Positions 52,751 to 62,581 are shown, counted from the stretch's first letter. The stretch is DNA of 64,000 bases from Pseudomonas citri (GCF_025336485.1 NZ_JAODAB010000016.1:62001-126000); one strand, 5' to 3'. Notes: generated by a model from the letters alone, not told the origin. Numbers and translations are program-made.

Positions 52751-53178
52751 CAGGGTGCAGGTGCCGCCTCGACCGTGGTCATGCGCAAATGGCTGAAGCC
52801 GAGCTTGCCGGCCGCGTCCATCGCGGTGATCACTGATTGATGAGGCGTCTTGCCGTCGGCACTGATGGACAACGGCAGGTTGGTATCGCCGCCGGACGCC
52901 TGTTGCAGCGCCTCGATCAGACTCGCCAGGTCGCTCTTGGGCAACAGTTGGTTGTTCACCGAGAACGCCCCGTCGGCGCTGATGGTGATTTCCAGGTTCT
53001 TGAGTTGCTGGTCTTCGGCCGGCGAGCCGCTGACGGCTTGCGGCAATTCAACCTTGAGCTGGGTTTCCCGGGTGAACGTGGTGGTCACGACGAAAAACAG
53101 CAACAGGATGAACACCACGTCGATCAGCGACGCGAGGTTGATGTCGATGGTTTCCCGTGGTTTGCGGCGGAACTTCAC
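52750..53178 (-). CDS. ExbD/TolR-family biopolymer transport protein
   Basis: The 142-residue protein has one N-terminal membrane segment (about 15-35) carrying the key Asp in NLASLIDVVFILLLFFVVTT. The periplasmic domain is of the TolR/ExbD type. With the ExbB-like partner it forms a proton-driven motor. Its place next to lpxK and comEC is standard in Pseudomonas. Which TonB or Tol partner it serves is unknown. It overlaps the partner gene by 4 bases. Confidence 0.93.
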   Translation of the reverse strand: MKFRRKPRETIDINLASLIDVVFILLLFFVVTTTFTRETQLKVELPQAVSGSPAEDQQLKNLEITISADGAFSVNNQLLPKSDLASLIEALQQASGGDTNLPLSISADGKTPHQSVITAMDAAGKLGFSHLRMTTVEAAPAP

Positions 53179-53810
53179 TTCTTGCTCCCGGCCAGGTCCA
53201 CGTCACGGTCACCCTGCACCACCTCGACCAGCTTGATGGCCTCCTGCTCCATGCCGACCACCAGCTCGTCGATACGACGTTGCAGGAACCGGTGGAAGAA
53301 GACCGCCGGGATGCCCACCATCAGGCCCGAGGCCGTGGTGATCAAAGCCTTGGAAATACCGCCCGCCAGCACGGCGGCGTTGGTGGTCATGCCAGAGCTG
53401 GTGAATGCGCTGAAAATATCGATCATCCCCAGCACCGTCCCCAGCAGACCCAGCAGTGGGGACATCGCGGCAATGGTGCCCAAGGCATTGATGTAGTGCT
53501 CCAGCTCATGGATGACCCGGGCGGCGGCCTCCTCGATGCATTCCTTCATGATCTCGCGACCGTGCTTGGAGTTCGCCAGTCCCGCGGCGAGGATTTCCCC
53601 CAGGGGCGAACTGGCTCGCAGCTCCTTGAGCTTGTCCTTGTTCAGTTGCTTGTCCTTGATCCAGACCCAGACCTGCCCGACCAGATGCTCCGGGGCCACG
53701 CGACTGGCCCGCAGGGTCCACAAACGCTCGGCTACGATACCCAGCGCCGCGATGGAACTCAGGATAATCGGCAACATCATCCAACCGCCGGATTTGACCA
53801 ATTCCCACAC
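53175..53810 (-). CDS. ExbB/TolQ-family proton channel protein
   Basis: The 211-residue protein has three membrane segments (about 10-30, 105-130 and 145-170) with LLGLLGTVLGMIDIFSAFTSSGMTTNAAVLAGGISKAL, in part, the family core. The start is a GTG at 53810 reading VWELVKSGGWMMLPI. An ATG far upstream would add a non-conserved 35-residue extension. It pairs with the ExbD-like protein. Confidence 0.9.
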   Translation of the reverse strand: MWELVKSGGWMMLPIILSSIAALGIVAERLWTLRASRVAPEHLVGQVWVWIKDKQLNKDKLKELRASSPLGEILAAGLANSKHGREIMKECIEEAAARVIHELEHYINALGTIAAMSPLLGLLGTVLGMIDIFSAFTSSGMTTNAAVLAGGISKALITTASGLMVGIPAVFFHRFLQRRIDELVVGMEQEAIKLVEVVQGDRDVDLAGSKK

Positions 53811-53904
53811 AGTGACTGCCCCCTTGAAAAAGTGCGCCACTTTATCACACAGACTCGCCTTGCAGGCCCGACCGCCGGTAAGGTCCTCGCTCGGTTGAGC
53901 CGAA

Positions 53905-56151
53905 TCAATGTCCATGCGCCGGCCCGGCCGGCGGCGGGTCGCGCCAGTAACGCCGCTGCCCGGCCTGGGTGCGGGGCGACTCGAAGGCCCCCAGTCGCAG
54001 ACGAATGGCGCCTTGCTCGGCGCTGTCGTAGATATCTATGCCTGCGCGTCGATAGCGGGCCAGCACCTGCGGATGAGGATGGCCGAACGCATTGCCGCGC
54101 CCGCGGGAAATCAACACCGAGTGAGGCGCAAGCCCCGCCAGCAAGGCCATGGACGATGAGCTGCGACTGCCGTGGTGAGGGGCCGCCAGCCACTGGATCG
54201 GCACCGCCAGGGGGCTGTCGAGCAAGGCACGCTCGGCATGGGTGTCGATGTCACCGGTCAGCAGCAAGCGCTCACCGCCGGCCTCCACCAGCAAGACACA
54301 GGACTTCTGATTGCTTTCACGGGCGGACGTCCATCGCCACAGCGTGAACCTGACCCCGTCCCACTCCCAGCGCTCGCCACTGTCGCAAGGCTCGGCTCGC
54401 AACTCGCCGGGCAGCCCGACGGGATCGCCACTGATCACCCGCCCCGTCGGCAACCCGTTGCGCACGGCCTGGGCACCGCCGGCGTGATCGGCGTCAGCAT
54501 GGCTGAGCAACATCACATCCAAGCCGCGCACACCCAGTTTGTGCAAGGTGGGCAGCACGACGCGCGCGCCCACATCGGCGTCGCCAAAGCGCGGCCCCGC
54601 GTCGTAGAGCAGGCTATGACGCCGGGTCCGCACCAGCACCGCCAATCCCTGGCCGACGTCCAACTGCCAGATCTCGGCTTGCCCTTGCGGCACCTCCTCC
54701 CTGGGCGGAACGACCATCAACAGCAACATCGGCCATCCCAGCAACCGCAGCGGCACGCCCTTGGGCAATAGCAACAGAAACGCACCGAGGGCGGCCAGCA
54801 GCCAGGCCCACCAGGGTATCGAGGCGGGGATCCAGGCAGGCATCCGCCCGGCAACCAGGGCCAACCCCTTGAACAACAGGTCAAGCAAACCGCCGGCGAG
54901 CCACAGCAGCCCCTCCCCCAAGAACGGCACCGGCAACGATGCAGTGCCCAGCAGCGCCAGCGGCAGTACCAGCAAGCTGATCCAGGGCACCGCCAGCAGG
55001 TTCACCAGCGGACCGCTGAGGCTGATCGGCAAGCCCAGTATCAACAGCAACGGACACAACCCGACGGCCACCAGCCACTGTGCCCGGGTCCAGCTCTGCC
55101 ACCAGCGCCAGGGCCCCAGGCGCCCGCCAAAGGTAAACATCAGCACGGCGACAGCGGCAAACGACAGCCAGAACCCCGGTCGCAAACTGGCCAGCGGATC
55201 GAACAGCAGCACGCCCGTCAAAGCCAGCAGCCACGCCCACCACGGGTCCGCCTGCCGGAAGCGCAAGCGCCACAGCAACACCAGCCCGATCATGGCGCAG
55301 GCCCGTCGCACCGGCACCTCGAACCCGGCCAGCAAGCCGTAGCCCAGGGCGGCGGTGAAGGCCAGCGCACAGGCCCAGGGCAGCCACGCCAGCCTCGCCG
55401 GCCACAAGCCATGGCGCGCCGCACCGGCCACCAGCAGGTACACCAGACCGGCGAGCAAGCCGATGTGTTGCCCGGAAATCACCAGCAAATGAACCGTGCC
55501 GGTGTCCTGCAGCACTTGCCAATCCGCGCGACTCAGGCCCGTGCCGTCGCCCAGCACCAAAGCCGCCAGCGCACCGGAACGGCCCTGGGTGTCGACCCTT
55601 GCCAGCGCCTGGCGCACCCCATCGCGCCAAGCGCCCCGGGGCGGTTGCAGGAGATAACCGGCCTTGACCGAACCGGTCGCGCCGATGCCCCGGCTCAACA
55701 GCCAGGCCTCATGATCGAAGCCATCCGGGTTCAGCAACCCGGCGGGACGCTTGAGCTTCACCGCCACGCGCCAGCGCTCGCCGCTGCTGACCGGCGGGCC
55801 AGCGAACCAGGCCAGGCGTATCGTCGATGGCAACCGGGTTCGGCGGGCCTGGGCATCGGCCAGTTCAAAACGCACCACGCCGTCGCCCTGTTGCGGCAAG
55901 CCGACAACGCGCCCTTCGACCCAGCGGGTTTCTCCGTCCAGCGCAGCGGGTAACCGGTCGTCCAGCGCCCACTGCGCCGACAGGCAGGTCCACACCACGC
56001 CCAACAAGAAGAACCCCAGCGGATAGGTTCGAAACGGCAACACCGTCAGCGCCAGCAGCGCCATGGCAACCACCAGCCACAACGACGGCAGTGCCGGAAA
56101 AAAAACCGGGGCCAATAGCCCCAGTGCAAGCGCGATCAACCCTGTGCGCAT
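53905..56151 (-). CDS. ComEC/Rec2-family DNA uptake channel
   Basis: The 748-residue membrane protein has an N-terminal DUF4131 region (about 25-180). The competence domain of many helices (about 200-480) includes LVISGQHIGLLAGLVYLL. A C-terminal metallo-beta-lactamase domain (about 500-735) carries LLSHADADHAGGA. It conducts single-stranded DNA across the inner membrane and may degrade the other strand. All domains are complete, so natural transformation is possible if pili and partners exist. Confidence 0.94.
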   Translation of the reverse strand: MRTGLIALALGLLAPVFFPALPSLWLVVAMALLALTVLPFRTYPLGFFLLGVVWTCLSAQWALDDRLPAALDGETRWVEGRVVGLPQQGDGVVRFELADAQARRTRLPSTIRLAWFAGPPVSSGERWRVAVKLKRPAGLLNPDGFDHEAWLLSRGIGATGSVKAGYLLQPPRGAWRDGVRQALARVDTQGRSGALAALVLGDGTGLSRADWQVLQDTGTVHLLVISGQHIGLLAGLVYLLVAGAARHGLWPARLAWLPWACALAFTAALGYGLLAGFEVPVRRACAMIGLVLLWRLRFRQADPWWAWLLALTGVLLFDPLASLRPGFWLSFAAVAVLMFTFGGRLGPWRWWQSWTRAQWLVAVGLCPLLLILGLPISLSGPLVNLLAVPWISLLVLPLALLGTASLPVPFLGEGLLWLAGGLLDLLFKGLALVAGRMPAWIPASIPWWAWLLAALGAFLLLLPKGVPLRLLGWPMLLLMVVPPREEVPQGQAEIWQLDVGQGLAVLVRTRRHSLLYDAGPRFGDADVGARVVLPTLHKLGVRGLDVMLLSHADADHAGGAQAVRNGLPTGRVISGDPVGLPGELRAEPCDSGERWEWDGVRFTLWRWTSARESNQKSCVLLVEAGGERLLLTGDIDTHAERALLDSPLAVPIQWLAAPHHGSRSSSSMALLAGLAPHSVLISRGRGNAFGHPHPQVLARYRRAGIDIYDSAEQGAIRLRLGAFESPRTQAGQRRYWRDPPPAGPAHGH

Positions 56152-56295
56152 AACCCGTCCTTGAGAGTTCTCTCTTCAGGCATAGACGGTCTGCGGCACC
56201 GCGCGCGTTATCAATTGTCACAAAGTCTGAATCTGCCCGCCGTAGAATCCGGACATACTTGCGGCCTTACTGCGTTGAACCGACCGAGAAGCCTT

Positions 56296-56811
56296 ATGCC
56301 CCGGCGCTTATTCAAACGTTACATGCCAGACCCTGAAAGCATCCGGGAACACAAGTCCTTACGTTTTCTCGGCACCCTGCTGCACGATCCCAACCTCTGG
56401 CACCTCAACCGCCACTCGGTCGCCCGGGCGATGGCCGTTGGCCTGTTTGCCGCCTTCTTGCCGATCCCCTTGCAAATGCTGCTGGCCGCCGCACTGGCGA
56501 TCACAGTGCGCGGCAACCTGCCGATCGCCGTGAGCCTGGTCTGGCTGACCAATCCGATCACCATGCCGGCGGTGTTCTTCTGCACCTACCAGACCGGCGC
56601 CTGGCTGATGGACGTGCCCGCCCGCACGCTGCCCGAAGCACTGACCTGGGAATGGATCAGCGGCCAGTTGTCCACCTTGTGGCAGCCATTCCTGCTGGGC
56701 TCGGTGGTGACCGGCCTGGTGCTGGGCACCCTCGCCTACTTCGTCACCATGAGTTACTGGCGCTGGTGGGTGGCGCGACAGTGGAAACGGCGCAAGAAAA
56801 GTCGGATGTGA
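56296..56811 (+). CDS. DUF2062 membrane protein
   Basis: The 171-residue protein starts MPRRLFKRYMPDPESIREHK and has two or three membrane segments (about 40-75 and 125-150), with GLFAAFLPIPLQMLLAAALAI and WLTNPITMPAVFFCTYQTG. The function is unknown. It is divergent from comEC. The ATG at 56296 is preferred over upstream codons that lack conservation. Confidence 0.92.
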   Translation: MPRRLFKRYMPDPESIREHKSLRFLGTLLHDPNLWHLNRHSVARAMAVGLFAAFLPIPLQMLLAAALAITVRGNLPIAVSLVWLTNPITMPAVFFCTYQTGAWLMDVPARTLPEALTWEWISGQLSTLWQPFLLGSVVTGLVLGTLAYFVTMSYWRWWVARQWKRRKKSRM

Positions 56812-56833
56812 GATGCACGCCTGAAGTATCGCT

Positions 56834-56927
56834 ATCGCGAGCAAGCTTTGCTCCCACAGGAATCTCATGTGAACGTCAGATCTGTGAACACCTGCAAACT
56901 GCTGTGGGAGCAAAGCTTGCTCGCGAT
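56834..56927. repeat. REP-like inverted pair (REPIN-type)
   Basis: ATCGCGAGCAAGCTTTGCTC and GAGCAAAGCTTGCTCGCGAT flank a 40-base centre. The core GTGGGAGCAAGC is shared with the pair at 24986-25053. Confidence 0.85.
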
Positions 56928-56992
56928 GAGGCCAGCCCGGACACCACCCACCCCATGGCAAGGGAGGCTGTTTGAGGCCCCGGAAAACGGTC

Positions 56993-57772
56993 CTACGTCC
57001 GCATCCCCCGCCCACTGACCAACAACCGCGCACAACCGATGTAAAGCACCACGGTCGCCATCAACATGAAGGAAATCGCGACACTGATCTTGATGTCCGA
57101 AACCCCGAGGATGCCGTAGCGGAACGCATTGACCATATGCAAGACCGGGTTGGCCAGGGACACGGTCTGCCAGAATGGCGGCAGCAGGGAGATCGAGTAG
57201 AACACCCCGCCCAGATAGGTCAGTGGCGTGAGCACGAACGTGGGGATGATGGAGATGTCATCGAAATTGCGCGCAAACACCGCGTTGATGAAACCCAGCA
57301 GCGAAAAGATCGTCGCCGTGAGCACCACCACCAGCACCGTCACCCCCAGGTGATGCACCTGCAAATGGGTGAAGAACAGTGACAGCAAGGTCACGATCAG
57401 GCCGACCGCCAAGCCCCGCAAGACGCCGCCCAGGGTGTAGCCGATGAGGATCGTGTGGGGCGACACCGGCGAGACCATCAGCTCTTCGATCGAACGCTGG
57501 AACTTGCTGCCGAAGAAACTCGACACCACGTTGCCGTAGGAGTTGGTGATCACCGACATCATGATCAGCCCCGGCACGATGTAGTCCATGTAGGTGAAGC
57601 CACCCATGTCACCGATCTGCCGACCGATCAGGTTACCGAAGATCACGAAGTACAAGACCATGGTGATGGCCGGCGGCAGCAAGGTCTGCGGCCAGATCCG
57701 CATGAAGCGCCGGACTTCGCGATAGACGATGGTGTTGAGGGCGATCAGGTTGGGGCGCAGTTCGGAACTCAT
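56993..57772 (-). CDS. ABC exporter permease, YadH type
   Basis: The 259-residue protein is an ABC-2 type permease with six membrane segments: RFMRIWPQTLLPPAITMVLYFVIFGNLIG at the front, and the family signature YLGGVFYSISLLPPFWQTVSLANPVLHMVNAFRYGILG, in part. It partners with the overlapping ATPase gene. The substrate is unknown; relatives are linked to polysaccharide or drug export. Confidence 0.92.
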   Translation of the reverse strand: MSSELRPNLIALNTIVYREVRRFMRIWPQTLLPPAITMVLYFVIFGNLIGRQIGDMGGFTYMDYIVPGLIMMSVITNSYGNVVSSFFGSKFQRSIEELMVSPVSPHTILIGYTLGGVLRGLAVGLIVTLLSLFFTHLQVHHLGVTVLVVVLTATIFSLLGFINAVFARNFDDISIIPTFVLTPLTYLGGVFYSISLLPPFWQTVSLANPVLHMVNAFRYGILGVSDIKISVAISFMLMATVVLYIGCARLLVSGRGMRT

Positions 57773-58701
57773 ACCGCCACCTTCGCCAGGTTTTTTTCCA
57801 CCAGGGACACGAACAACTCCTCGAGGCGATTGGTTTTGTTGCGCAGGCTTTGCACTTCGATGTTTTGCAGGGCCAATTGGGTGAACAAGCCGGTGATGCC
57901 GACGGATTTATCCACCTGGACTTCCAGGGTTCGGCCGTCCAGCAACCGGGCCGGATAGCCGACGAGCTGCGGCGCGGCCGGCAGGTCATGCTTGAGGTCC
58001 AGCAGGAAGGTTTCCACATGCAGTTGGCTGAGCAACTGGCGCATGCTGGTGTTCTCGACGATGGTGCCGTGGTCGATGATGCCGATGTTGCGGCACAACT
58101 GCTCGGCCTCTTCCAGGTAATGGGTGGTGAGGATGATGGTGATGCCTTTCTGGTTCAGCTCGGTCAGGAAGCTCCACATCGAACGGCGCAGCTCGATGTC
58201 CACGCCAGCGGTCGGCTCGTCGAGGATCAGCAGGCGCGGCTCGTGCACCAGGGCACGGGCGATCATCAGGCGCCGCTTCATGCCGCCGGACAACGAACGG
58301 GACGGCACGTTCCGCTTGTCCCACAGGCCCAGCTGGGTCAAGTACTTCTCAGCGCGTTCGTTGGCGATCTTCGGCGGGATGCCGTAGTAACCGGCCTGGG
58401 TCACCACGATGTCGAAGGTCTTTTCGAACTGGTTGAAATTGAACTCCTGGGGCACCACGCCTATGCAACGCTTGAGCGCGGCGGGCTCGCGGTCCAGGTC
58501 ATGGCCAAAGACATTCACCGTGCCGCTGGTCTTGTTCACCAACGTGGAAAGAATGCCGATGGTGGTGGATTTGCCGGCGCCGTTAGGGCCGAGCAGAGCG
58601 AAGAAATCACCTTCGGAAACGTCCAGATCGATACCACTCAAGGCCTGGAAACCGTTGCCGTAGGTTTTGGTTAGCTGCCGGATGGACAGAGCGGAACTCA
58701 T
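57769..58701 (-). CDS. ABC exporter ATPase, YadG type
   Basis: The 310-residue ATPase has Walker A GPNGAGKST at 38-46, the signature SLSGGMKRRLMIARALVHEPRLLILDEPTAGVD, in part, and a C-terminal extension of about 80 residues. It overlaps the permease gene by 4 bases. The pair matches YadG/YadH of E. coli. Confidence 0.93.
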   Translation of the reverse strand: MSSALSIRQLTKTYGNGFQALSGIDLDVSEGDFFALLGPNGAGKSTTIGILSTLVNKTSGTVNVFGHDLDREPAALKRCIGVVPQEFNFNQFEKTFDIVVTQAGYYGIPPKIANERAEKYLTQLGLWDKRNVPSRSLSGGMKRRLMIARALVHEPRLLILDEPTAGVDIELRRSMWSFLTELNQKGITIILTTHYLEEAEQLCRNIGIIDHGTIVENTSMRQLLSQLHVETFLLDLKHDLPAAPQLVGYPARLLDGRTLEVQVDKSVGITGLFTQLALQNIEVQSLRNKTNRLEELFVSLVEKNLAKVAV

Positions 58702-58836
58702 ATCGGATTACGCACCAAGAAGGGAAAGAGGATAAATGGAACAAGGGCATGCGGCGCGCATTGCAACCACGGCGCACGGAGGCCATGGTGCGTGGCATCG
58801 CCGCACAAGTACAGTCAAGTGTGTCGATAGTAAGTA
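58702..58836. other. Short spacer between GST and ABC genes
   Basis: No gene, clear terminator or promoter is evident in these 135 bases. Confidence 0.4.
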
Positions 58837-59460
58837 TTAAGTCAACGCGGTCATAACGGCCTCGCGATAAGCCGGACGCGCCTGCAACCGCGCATACCAG
58901 GCCTGCAAATGAGGCAGTGAGGCCCGTTCGATAGGCATCTCGAACCAGGCATAAATGAAACTGCCCAGGGGGATATCGCCCATGCCGATTTCCTCGCCCG
59001 AGAGGTAAGGTTGAACGCTCAGGGCCTGGTCTGCCATCACCAGCAAGGCATCGCATTCCTTGATCGCGGCCTTGATCGCCGGCCAGTCCTGCTGCTCGGC
59101 CGGGGTGCGCAGGATGCCCCAGAACACCGTGCGAAACGGTCCGGCGAAGGACGAGGTGGTCCAATCCATCCATTTTTCAGCGCTGGCCCGGGCCTGCACA
59201 TCGGCGGGATACCAGGCCGAGCCCGACGCATGGCGTGCCGCCAGGTAACGCACGATGGTGTTGGATTCCCACAGCACAAAGCCGTCGTCTTCGATCATCG
59301 GCACGCGACCGTTGGGATTTTTCGCACGGTACTCGGGCGTATCCACCACACCGAACGCACCGCCGGCGTCGATGGCCTCGTAGGCCAGCCCCAGTTCCTC
59401 GGCGCACCACAGCGCCTTGCGCACGTTCGATGAGTTCTTGCGCCCCCAGATCTTCAGCAT
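58837..59460 (-). CDS. Glutathione S-transferase family protein
   Basis: The 207-residue protein begins MLKIWGRKNSSNVRKALWCAEELG. A thioredoxin-like domain (to about 80, with NPNGRVPMIEDDGFVLWESNTIVRYL) precedes a helical domain with GEEIGMGDIPLGSFIYAW. It lies divergent from fadE, 144 bases away, the arrangement also seen in P. aeruginosa. The substrate is unknown. The ATG at 59460 matches homologous starts. Confidence 0.93.
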   Translation of the reverse strand: MLKIWGRKNSSNVRKALWCAEELGLAYEAIDAGGAFGVVDTPEYRAKNPNGRVPMIEDDGFVLWESNTIVRYLAARHASGSAWYPADVQARASAEKWMDWTTSSFAGPFRTVFWGILRTPAEQQDWPAIKAAIKECDALLVMADQALSVQPYLSGEEIGMGDIPLGSFIYAWFEMPIERASLPHLQAWYARLQARPAYREAVMTALT

Positions 59461-59604
59461 CACCGCCTCCTCGTTGAATGAATGCCGCAGCAGCATACGC
59501 CGGATCCGTCCCTGGCGGGGCTGTTGGGGCACTCCCTCGCCACATCGCAGATGCCGTCTAAGCTCTGAGGGTCGTGTTTGCCCTCGTTCACGGAGGATTT
59601 ACCT

Positions 59605-62052
59605 ATGCTGTTGTTGTGGATACTGGTCCTGGTCGTCGGGAAAGCCTGGCTGGCGCATCGGCGTATCGCACCCCTGCCCATGCTGGCTATCGTCGCCGCC
59701 TATCTGCTGGCCATGGGTGTCTTCAGCCATGCACCCGGCGCTCTGATGCTGGTCCTCTGGGTGCTGCTCGCTGCCGTTGCGGCGCCGTTGTTGCTCCCGG
59801 ACCTGCGCCGCCGATTGTTCAGCGCGCCGATGTTCGACTGGTTCCGCAAGACGCTGCCCCCGATGTCCCAGACCGAGCGCGACGCCATCGAGGCCGGCAC
59901 GGTGTGGTGGGATGGCGAGCTGTTCAGTGGTCGCCCGAACTGGGACTTGCTGCTGTCCTACCCCAAGGTGCAACTGACCGAGGAAGAACAGGCGTTCATC
60001 GACGGCCCCACGGAGGAACTCTGCGCCATGGTCAGCGACTGGCGGATCGGCCAGGCCATGGACCTGCCGCCCGAAGCCTGGGCGCATATCAAGGCCCACG
60101 GTTTCTTTGCGCTGATCATTCCCAAGTCATACGGCGGCAAGGGTTTTTCCGCCTATGCCCATTCCCAGGTGGCGATGAAACTGGCCACCCGCAGTGGCGA
60201 CCTGGCATCCACCGTGATGGTCCCCAACTCCCTCGGCCCGGCGGAACTGCTGCTGCACTACGGCACCGAAGCACAACGTGACCATTACCTGCCGCGCCTG
60301 GCCCGTGGCGACGATATTCCCTGCTTCGCCCTGACCGGGCCACTGGCCGGTTCCGACGCGGGGGCGATGCCCGACACCGGCGTCATCTGCCAGGGTGAAT
60401 GGCAAGGCCAACCCACCCTGGGCCTGCGCCTGAACTGGGAAAAGCGCTACATCACCCTCGGGCCTGTCGCCACCCTCCTGGGCCTGGCCTTCAAAGCCTA
60501 CGATCCCGACCACCTGCTGGGCGACGAGGAAGACCTGGGCATCAGCCTCGCGCTGATTCCCACCGACACGCCCGGCGTGCATATCGGGCGCCGTCACCTG
60601 CCCCTCGGCGCCGCGTTCATGAACGGACCGAACTGGGGCAAGGACGTGTTCATCCCGCTGGACTTCCTCATCGGCGGCCAGGCCATGCTCGGCAAAGGCT
60701 GGATGATGCTGATGAACTGCCTGTCGGTCGGCCGCTCGATTTCCCTGCCGGCGGTGGGCACCGGCGCGGCAAAATTCACCAGCCTGGTGACCGGCCAGTA
60801 CACCCAGGTGCGCGAACAATTCAACGTACCGCTGGCGGCGTTCGAAGGTATCCAGCAAGCCCTGGCGCGCATCGGCGGCAATGCCTGGATGATGGACGCC
60901 GCGCGCATGCTGACCGCCAACGCGGTGGACCTTGGGGAAAAACCGTCGGTGCTCTCGGCGATCCTCAAGTACCACCTGACCGAACGCGGCCGCGAGTGCA
61001 TCAGCCACGCCATGGACGTGCACGGCGGCAAGGCCATCATCATGGGCCCGAACAACTACCTGGGGCGCAGTTGGCAAGGCGCGCCGATCTTCATCACCGT
61101 CGAGGGCGCGAACATCCTCTCGCGCAACCTGATGATCTTCGGCCAGGGCGCGATCCGTTGCCACCCGTTCGTGCTCAAGGAAATGACCCTGGCGACCCGG
61201 GAAGACCAGGACCAGGCCCTGGTCGAATTCGACGGCCTGTTGCTCAAGCACATCGGTTTTGCCATCGGTAACGCCGCCAGCACCCTGGTGCTGAACCTGG
61301 GCCTGGGGCACTTCGAAAAAGCCCCCGGCGACGCCCTGAGCCAGGGTTATGTGCGCGCCCTCAATCGACAGGCGGCGGCCTTCGCCCTGTTGGCGGACCT
61401 GAGCATGATGCTGCTGGGTGGCGAACTCAAACGCCGCGAGCGCTTGTCGGCGCGCCTGGGCGACGTATTGAGCAACCTGTACCTGTCGTCCGCGGCGCTC
61501 AAGCGTTACCACGACCTGGATTCGCCGGAGCACATGACGCCGCTGTTCACCTGGGCCATGGAAGAAAGCCTCGGCCACTCGGAACGGGCCCTTGACGAAC
61601 TGCTGCGCAACTTCCCCAACCGGGTCCTCGGTTGCCTGCTGCGGCTGCTGGTGTTCCCCTTCGGTCGCCGCCACAAGGGCCCGAGCGACCGACTGGATGC
61701 ACAAGTGGCGGCGCTACTCGGCCAGGCCAAGGGCGATCCGGCCCTCGAAGAGCTATTGCAGGGTTGCTACCGCCCGCAATCGGCCGACGATCCGGTGGGC
61801 GCCCTGCAACACGCCGCCGACCTGTCAGCCGCGGCGCAACCGTTCTACCGCAAGCTGCACACGGCGCTCAAGCAGGGCCAGCTCAATCCGGCCCCCGGGG
61901 AATCGCTCATCGATGCCGCCCTGGAAACGGGCGTCCTGCAGGCGCGCGAAGCGCAGGCCCTGCACGCAGCCGAAGCGGCGCGGCGCAAGGTGATCGACGT
62001 GGATGACTTCGCCAAGGAAGAACTGACCCTCGCCGAGGGCAAGGTGCGTTGA
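59605..62052 (+). CDS. fadE: Acyl-CoA dehydrogenase, FadE type
   Basis: The 815-residue protein matches E. coli FadE in length and layout. N-terminal membrane segments span about 1-65. An acyl-CoA dehydrogenase core follows (about 120-480, with FFALIIPKSYGGKGFSAYAHSQ and CFALTGPLAGSDAGA). A long C-terminal DUF1974 domain comes last. It starts beta-oxidation and passes electrons to ETF. GGAGGA lies 7 bases before the ATG. The etf genes in this window supply its electron acceptor. Confidence 0.95.
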   Translation: MLLLWILVLVVGKAWLAHRRIAPLPMLAIVAAYLLAMGVFSHAPGALMLVLWVLLAAVAAPLLLPDLRRRLFSAPMFDWFRKTLPPMSQTERDAIEAGTVWWDGELFSGRPNWDLLLSYPKVQLTEEEQAFIDGPTEELCAMVSDWRIGQAMDLPPEAWAHIKAHGFFALIIPKSYGGKGFSAYAHSQVAMKLATRSGDLASTVMVPNSLGPAELLLHYGTEAQRDHYLPRLARGDDIPCFALTGPLAGSDAGAMPDTGVICQGEWQGQPTLGLRLNWEKRYITLGPVATLLGLAFKAYDPDHLLGDEEDLGISLALIPTDTPGVHIGRRHLPLGAAFMNGPNWGKDVFIPLDFLIGGQAMLGKGWMMLMNCLSVGRSISLPAVGTGAAKFTSLVTGQYTQVREQFNVPLAAFEGIQQALARIGGNAWMMDAARMLTANAVDLGEKPSVLSAILKYHLTERGRECISHAMDVHGGKAIIMGPNNYLGRSWQGAPIFITVEGANILSRNLMIFGQGAIRCHPFVLKEMTLATREDQDQALVEFDGLLLKHIGFAIGNAASTLVLNLGLGHFEKAPGDALSQGYVRALNRQAAAFALLADLSMMLLGGELKRRERLSARLGDVLSNLYLSSAALKRYHDLDSPEHMTPLFTWAMEESLGHSERALDELLRNFPNRVLGCLLRLLVFPFGRRHKGPSDRLDAQVAALLGQAKGDPALEELLQGCYRPQSADDPVGALQHAADLSAAAQPFYRKLHTALKQGQLNPAPGESLIDAALETGVLQAREAQALHAAEAARRKVIDVDDFAKEELTLAEGKVR

Positions 62053-62173
62053 TTCCCACGCCCAGGCAGGCCCTGGTGGCCTGTGTGGCTCATTGGTGCA
62101 GACCACTGGCATGTAAAAGCAGGCGCAAGGGCTATATACTCCTGCGCCCGTTTTGCTCTTGAGGACTTATCTC

Positions 62174-62581
62174 GTGTCCAATGTCGTTGCCGATCACCTT
62201 GTCTTGCTTGACCACTTGCGCAGCATCCTGGTCGCCGTGGGTGAGGCCGAACAGGTGCCCGAAGAAAGCCACGCCCTGTTCCTGGAGCGCTTCGACGAGT
62301 TGCGCGCGCAACTGCCCGTCGATCCGATCGAGAGCCAATACCTGGGCCAGGACCTCCTGTGCCAGGTGATCGTCCGTTATCCACAGATCGCCCACCTGGT
62401 GCCTCGCGACCTGCTCTGGTACTTCGGCGGCGATTGCCTGCACTACATGCCCGACGAAGAGATCGACCTGTACCAGGCCCTGGAAGAACGTCGTTTCGAA
62501 GCCGAACAGAACGACGAACCGTTTGACTGGAACCAGGAAAAGCAACTGCTGGCGATGTCGGACCAGGACAGCAAGCACTGA
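62174..62581 (+). CDS. Small conserved protein downstream of fadE (PA2817-like)
   Basis: The 135-residue acidic protein starts at a GTG (VSNVVADHLVLLDHLRSIL), preceded by GAGGA 8 bases upstream. It is mostly helical, with SQYLGQDLLCQVIVRYPQIAHLVPRDLLWYFGGDCLHYMPDEEI, in part. Homologues follow fadE in other pseudomonads. I recall the name PA2817 family, but its function is unknown. The gap to fadE is 121 bases. Confidence 0.85.
   Translation: MSNVVADHLVLLDHLRSILVAVGEAEQVPEESHALFLERFDELRAQLPVDPIESQYLGQDLLCQVIVRYPQIAHLVPRDLLWYFGGDCLHYMPDEEIDLYQALEERRFEAEQNDEPFDWNQEKQLLAMSDQDSKH

Noticed and set aside
60127..61704. 525-codon frame opposite fadE
   Set aside because: It is a shadow of fadE codon bias, without a domain or a start signal.
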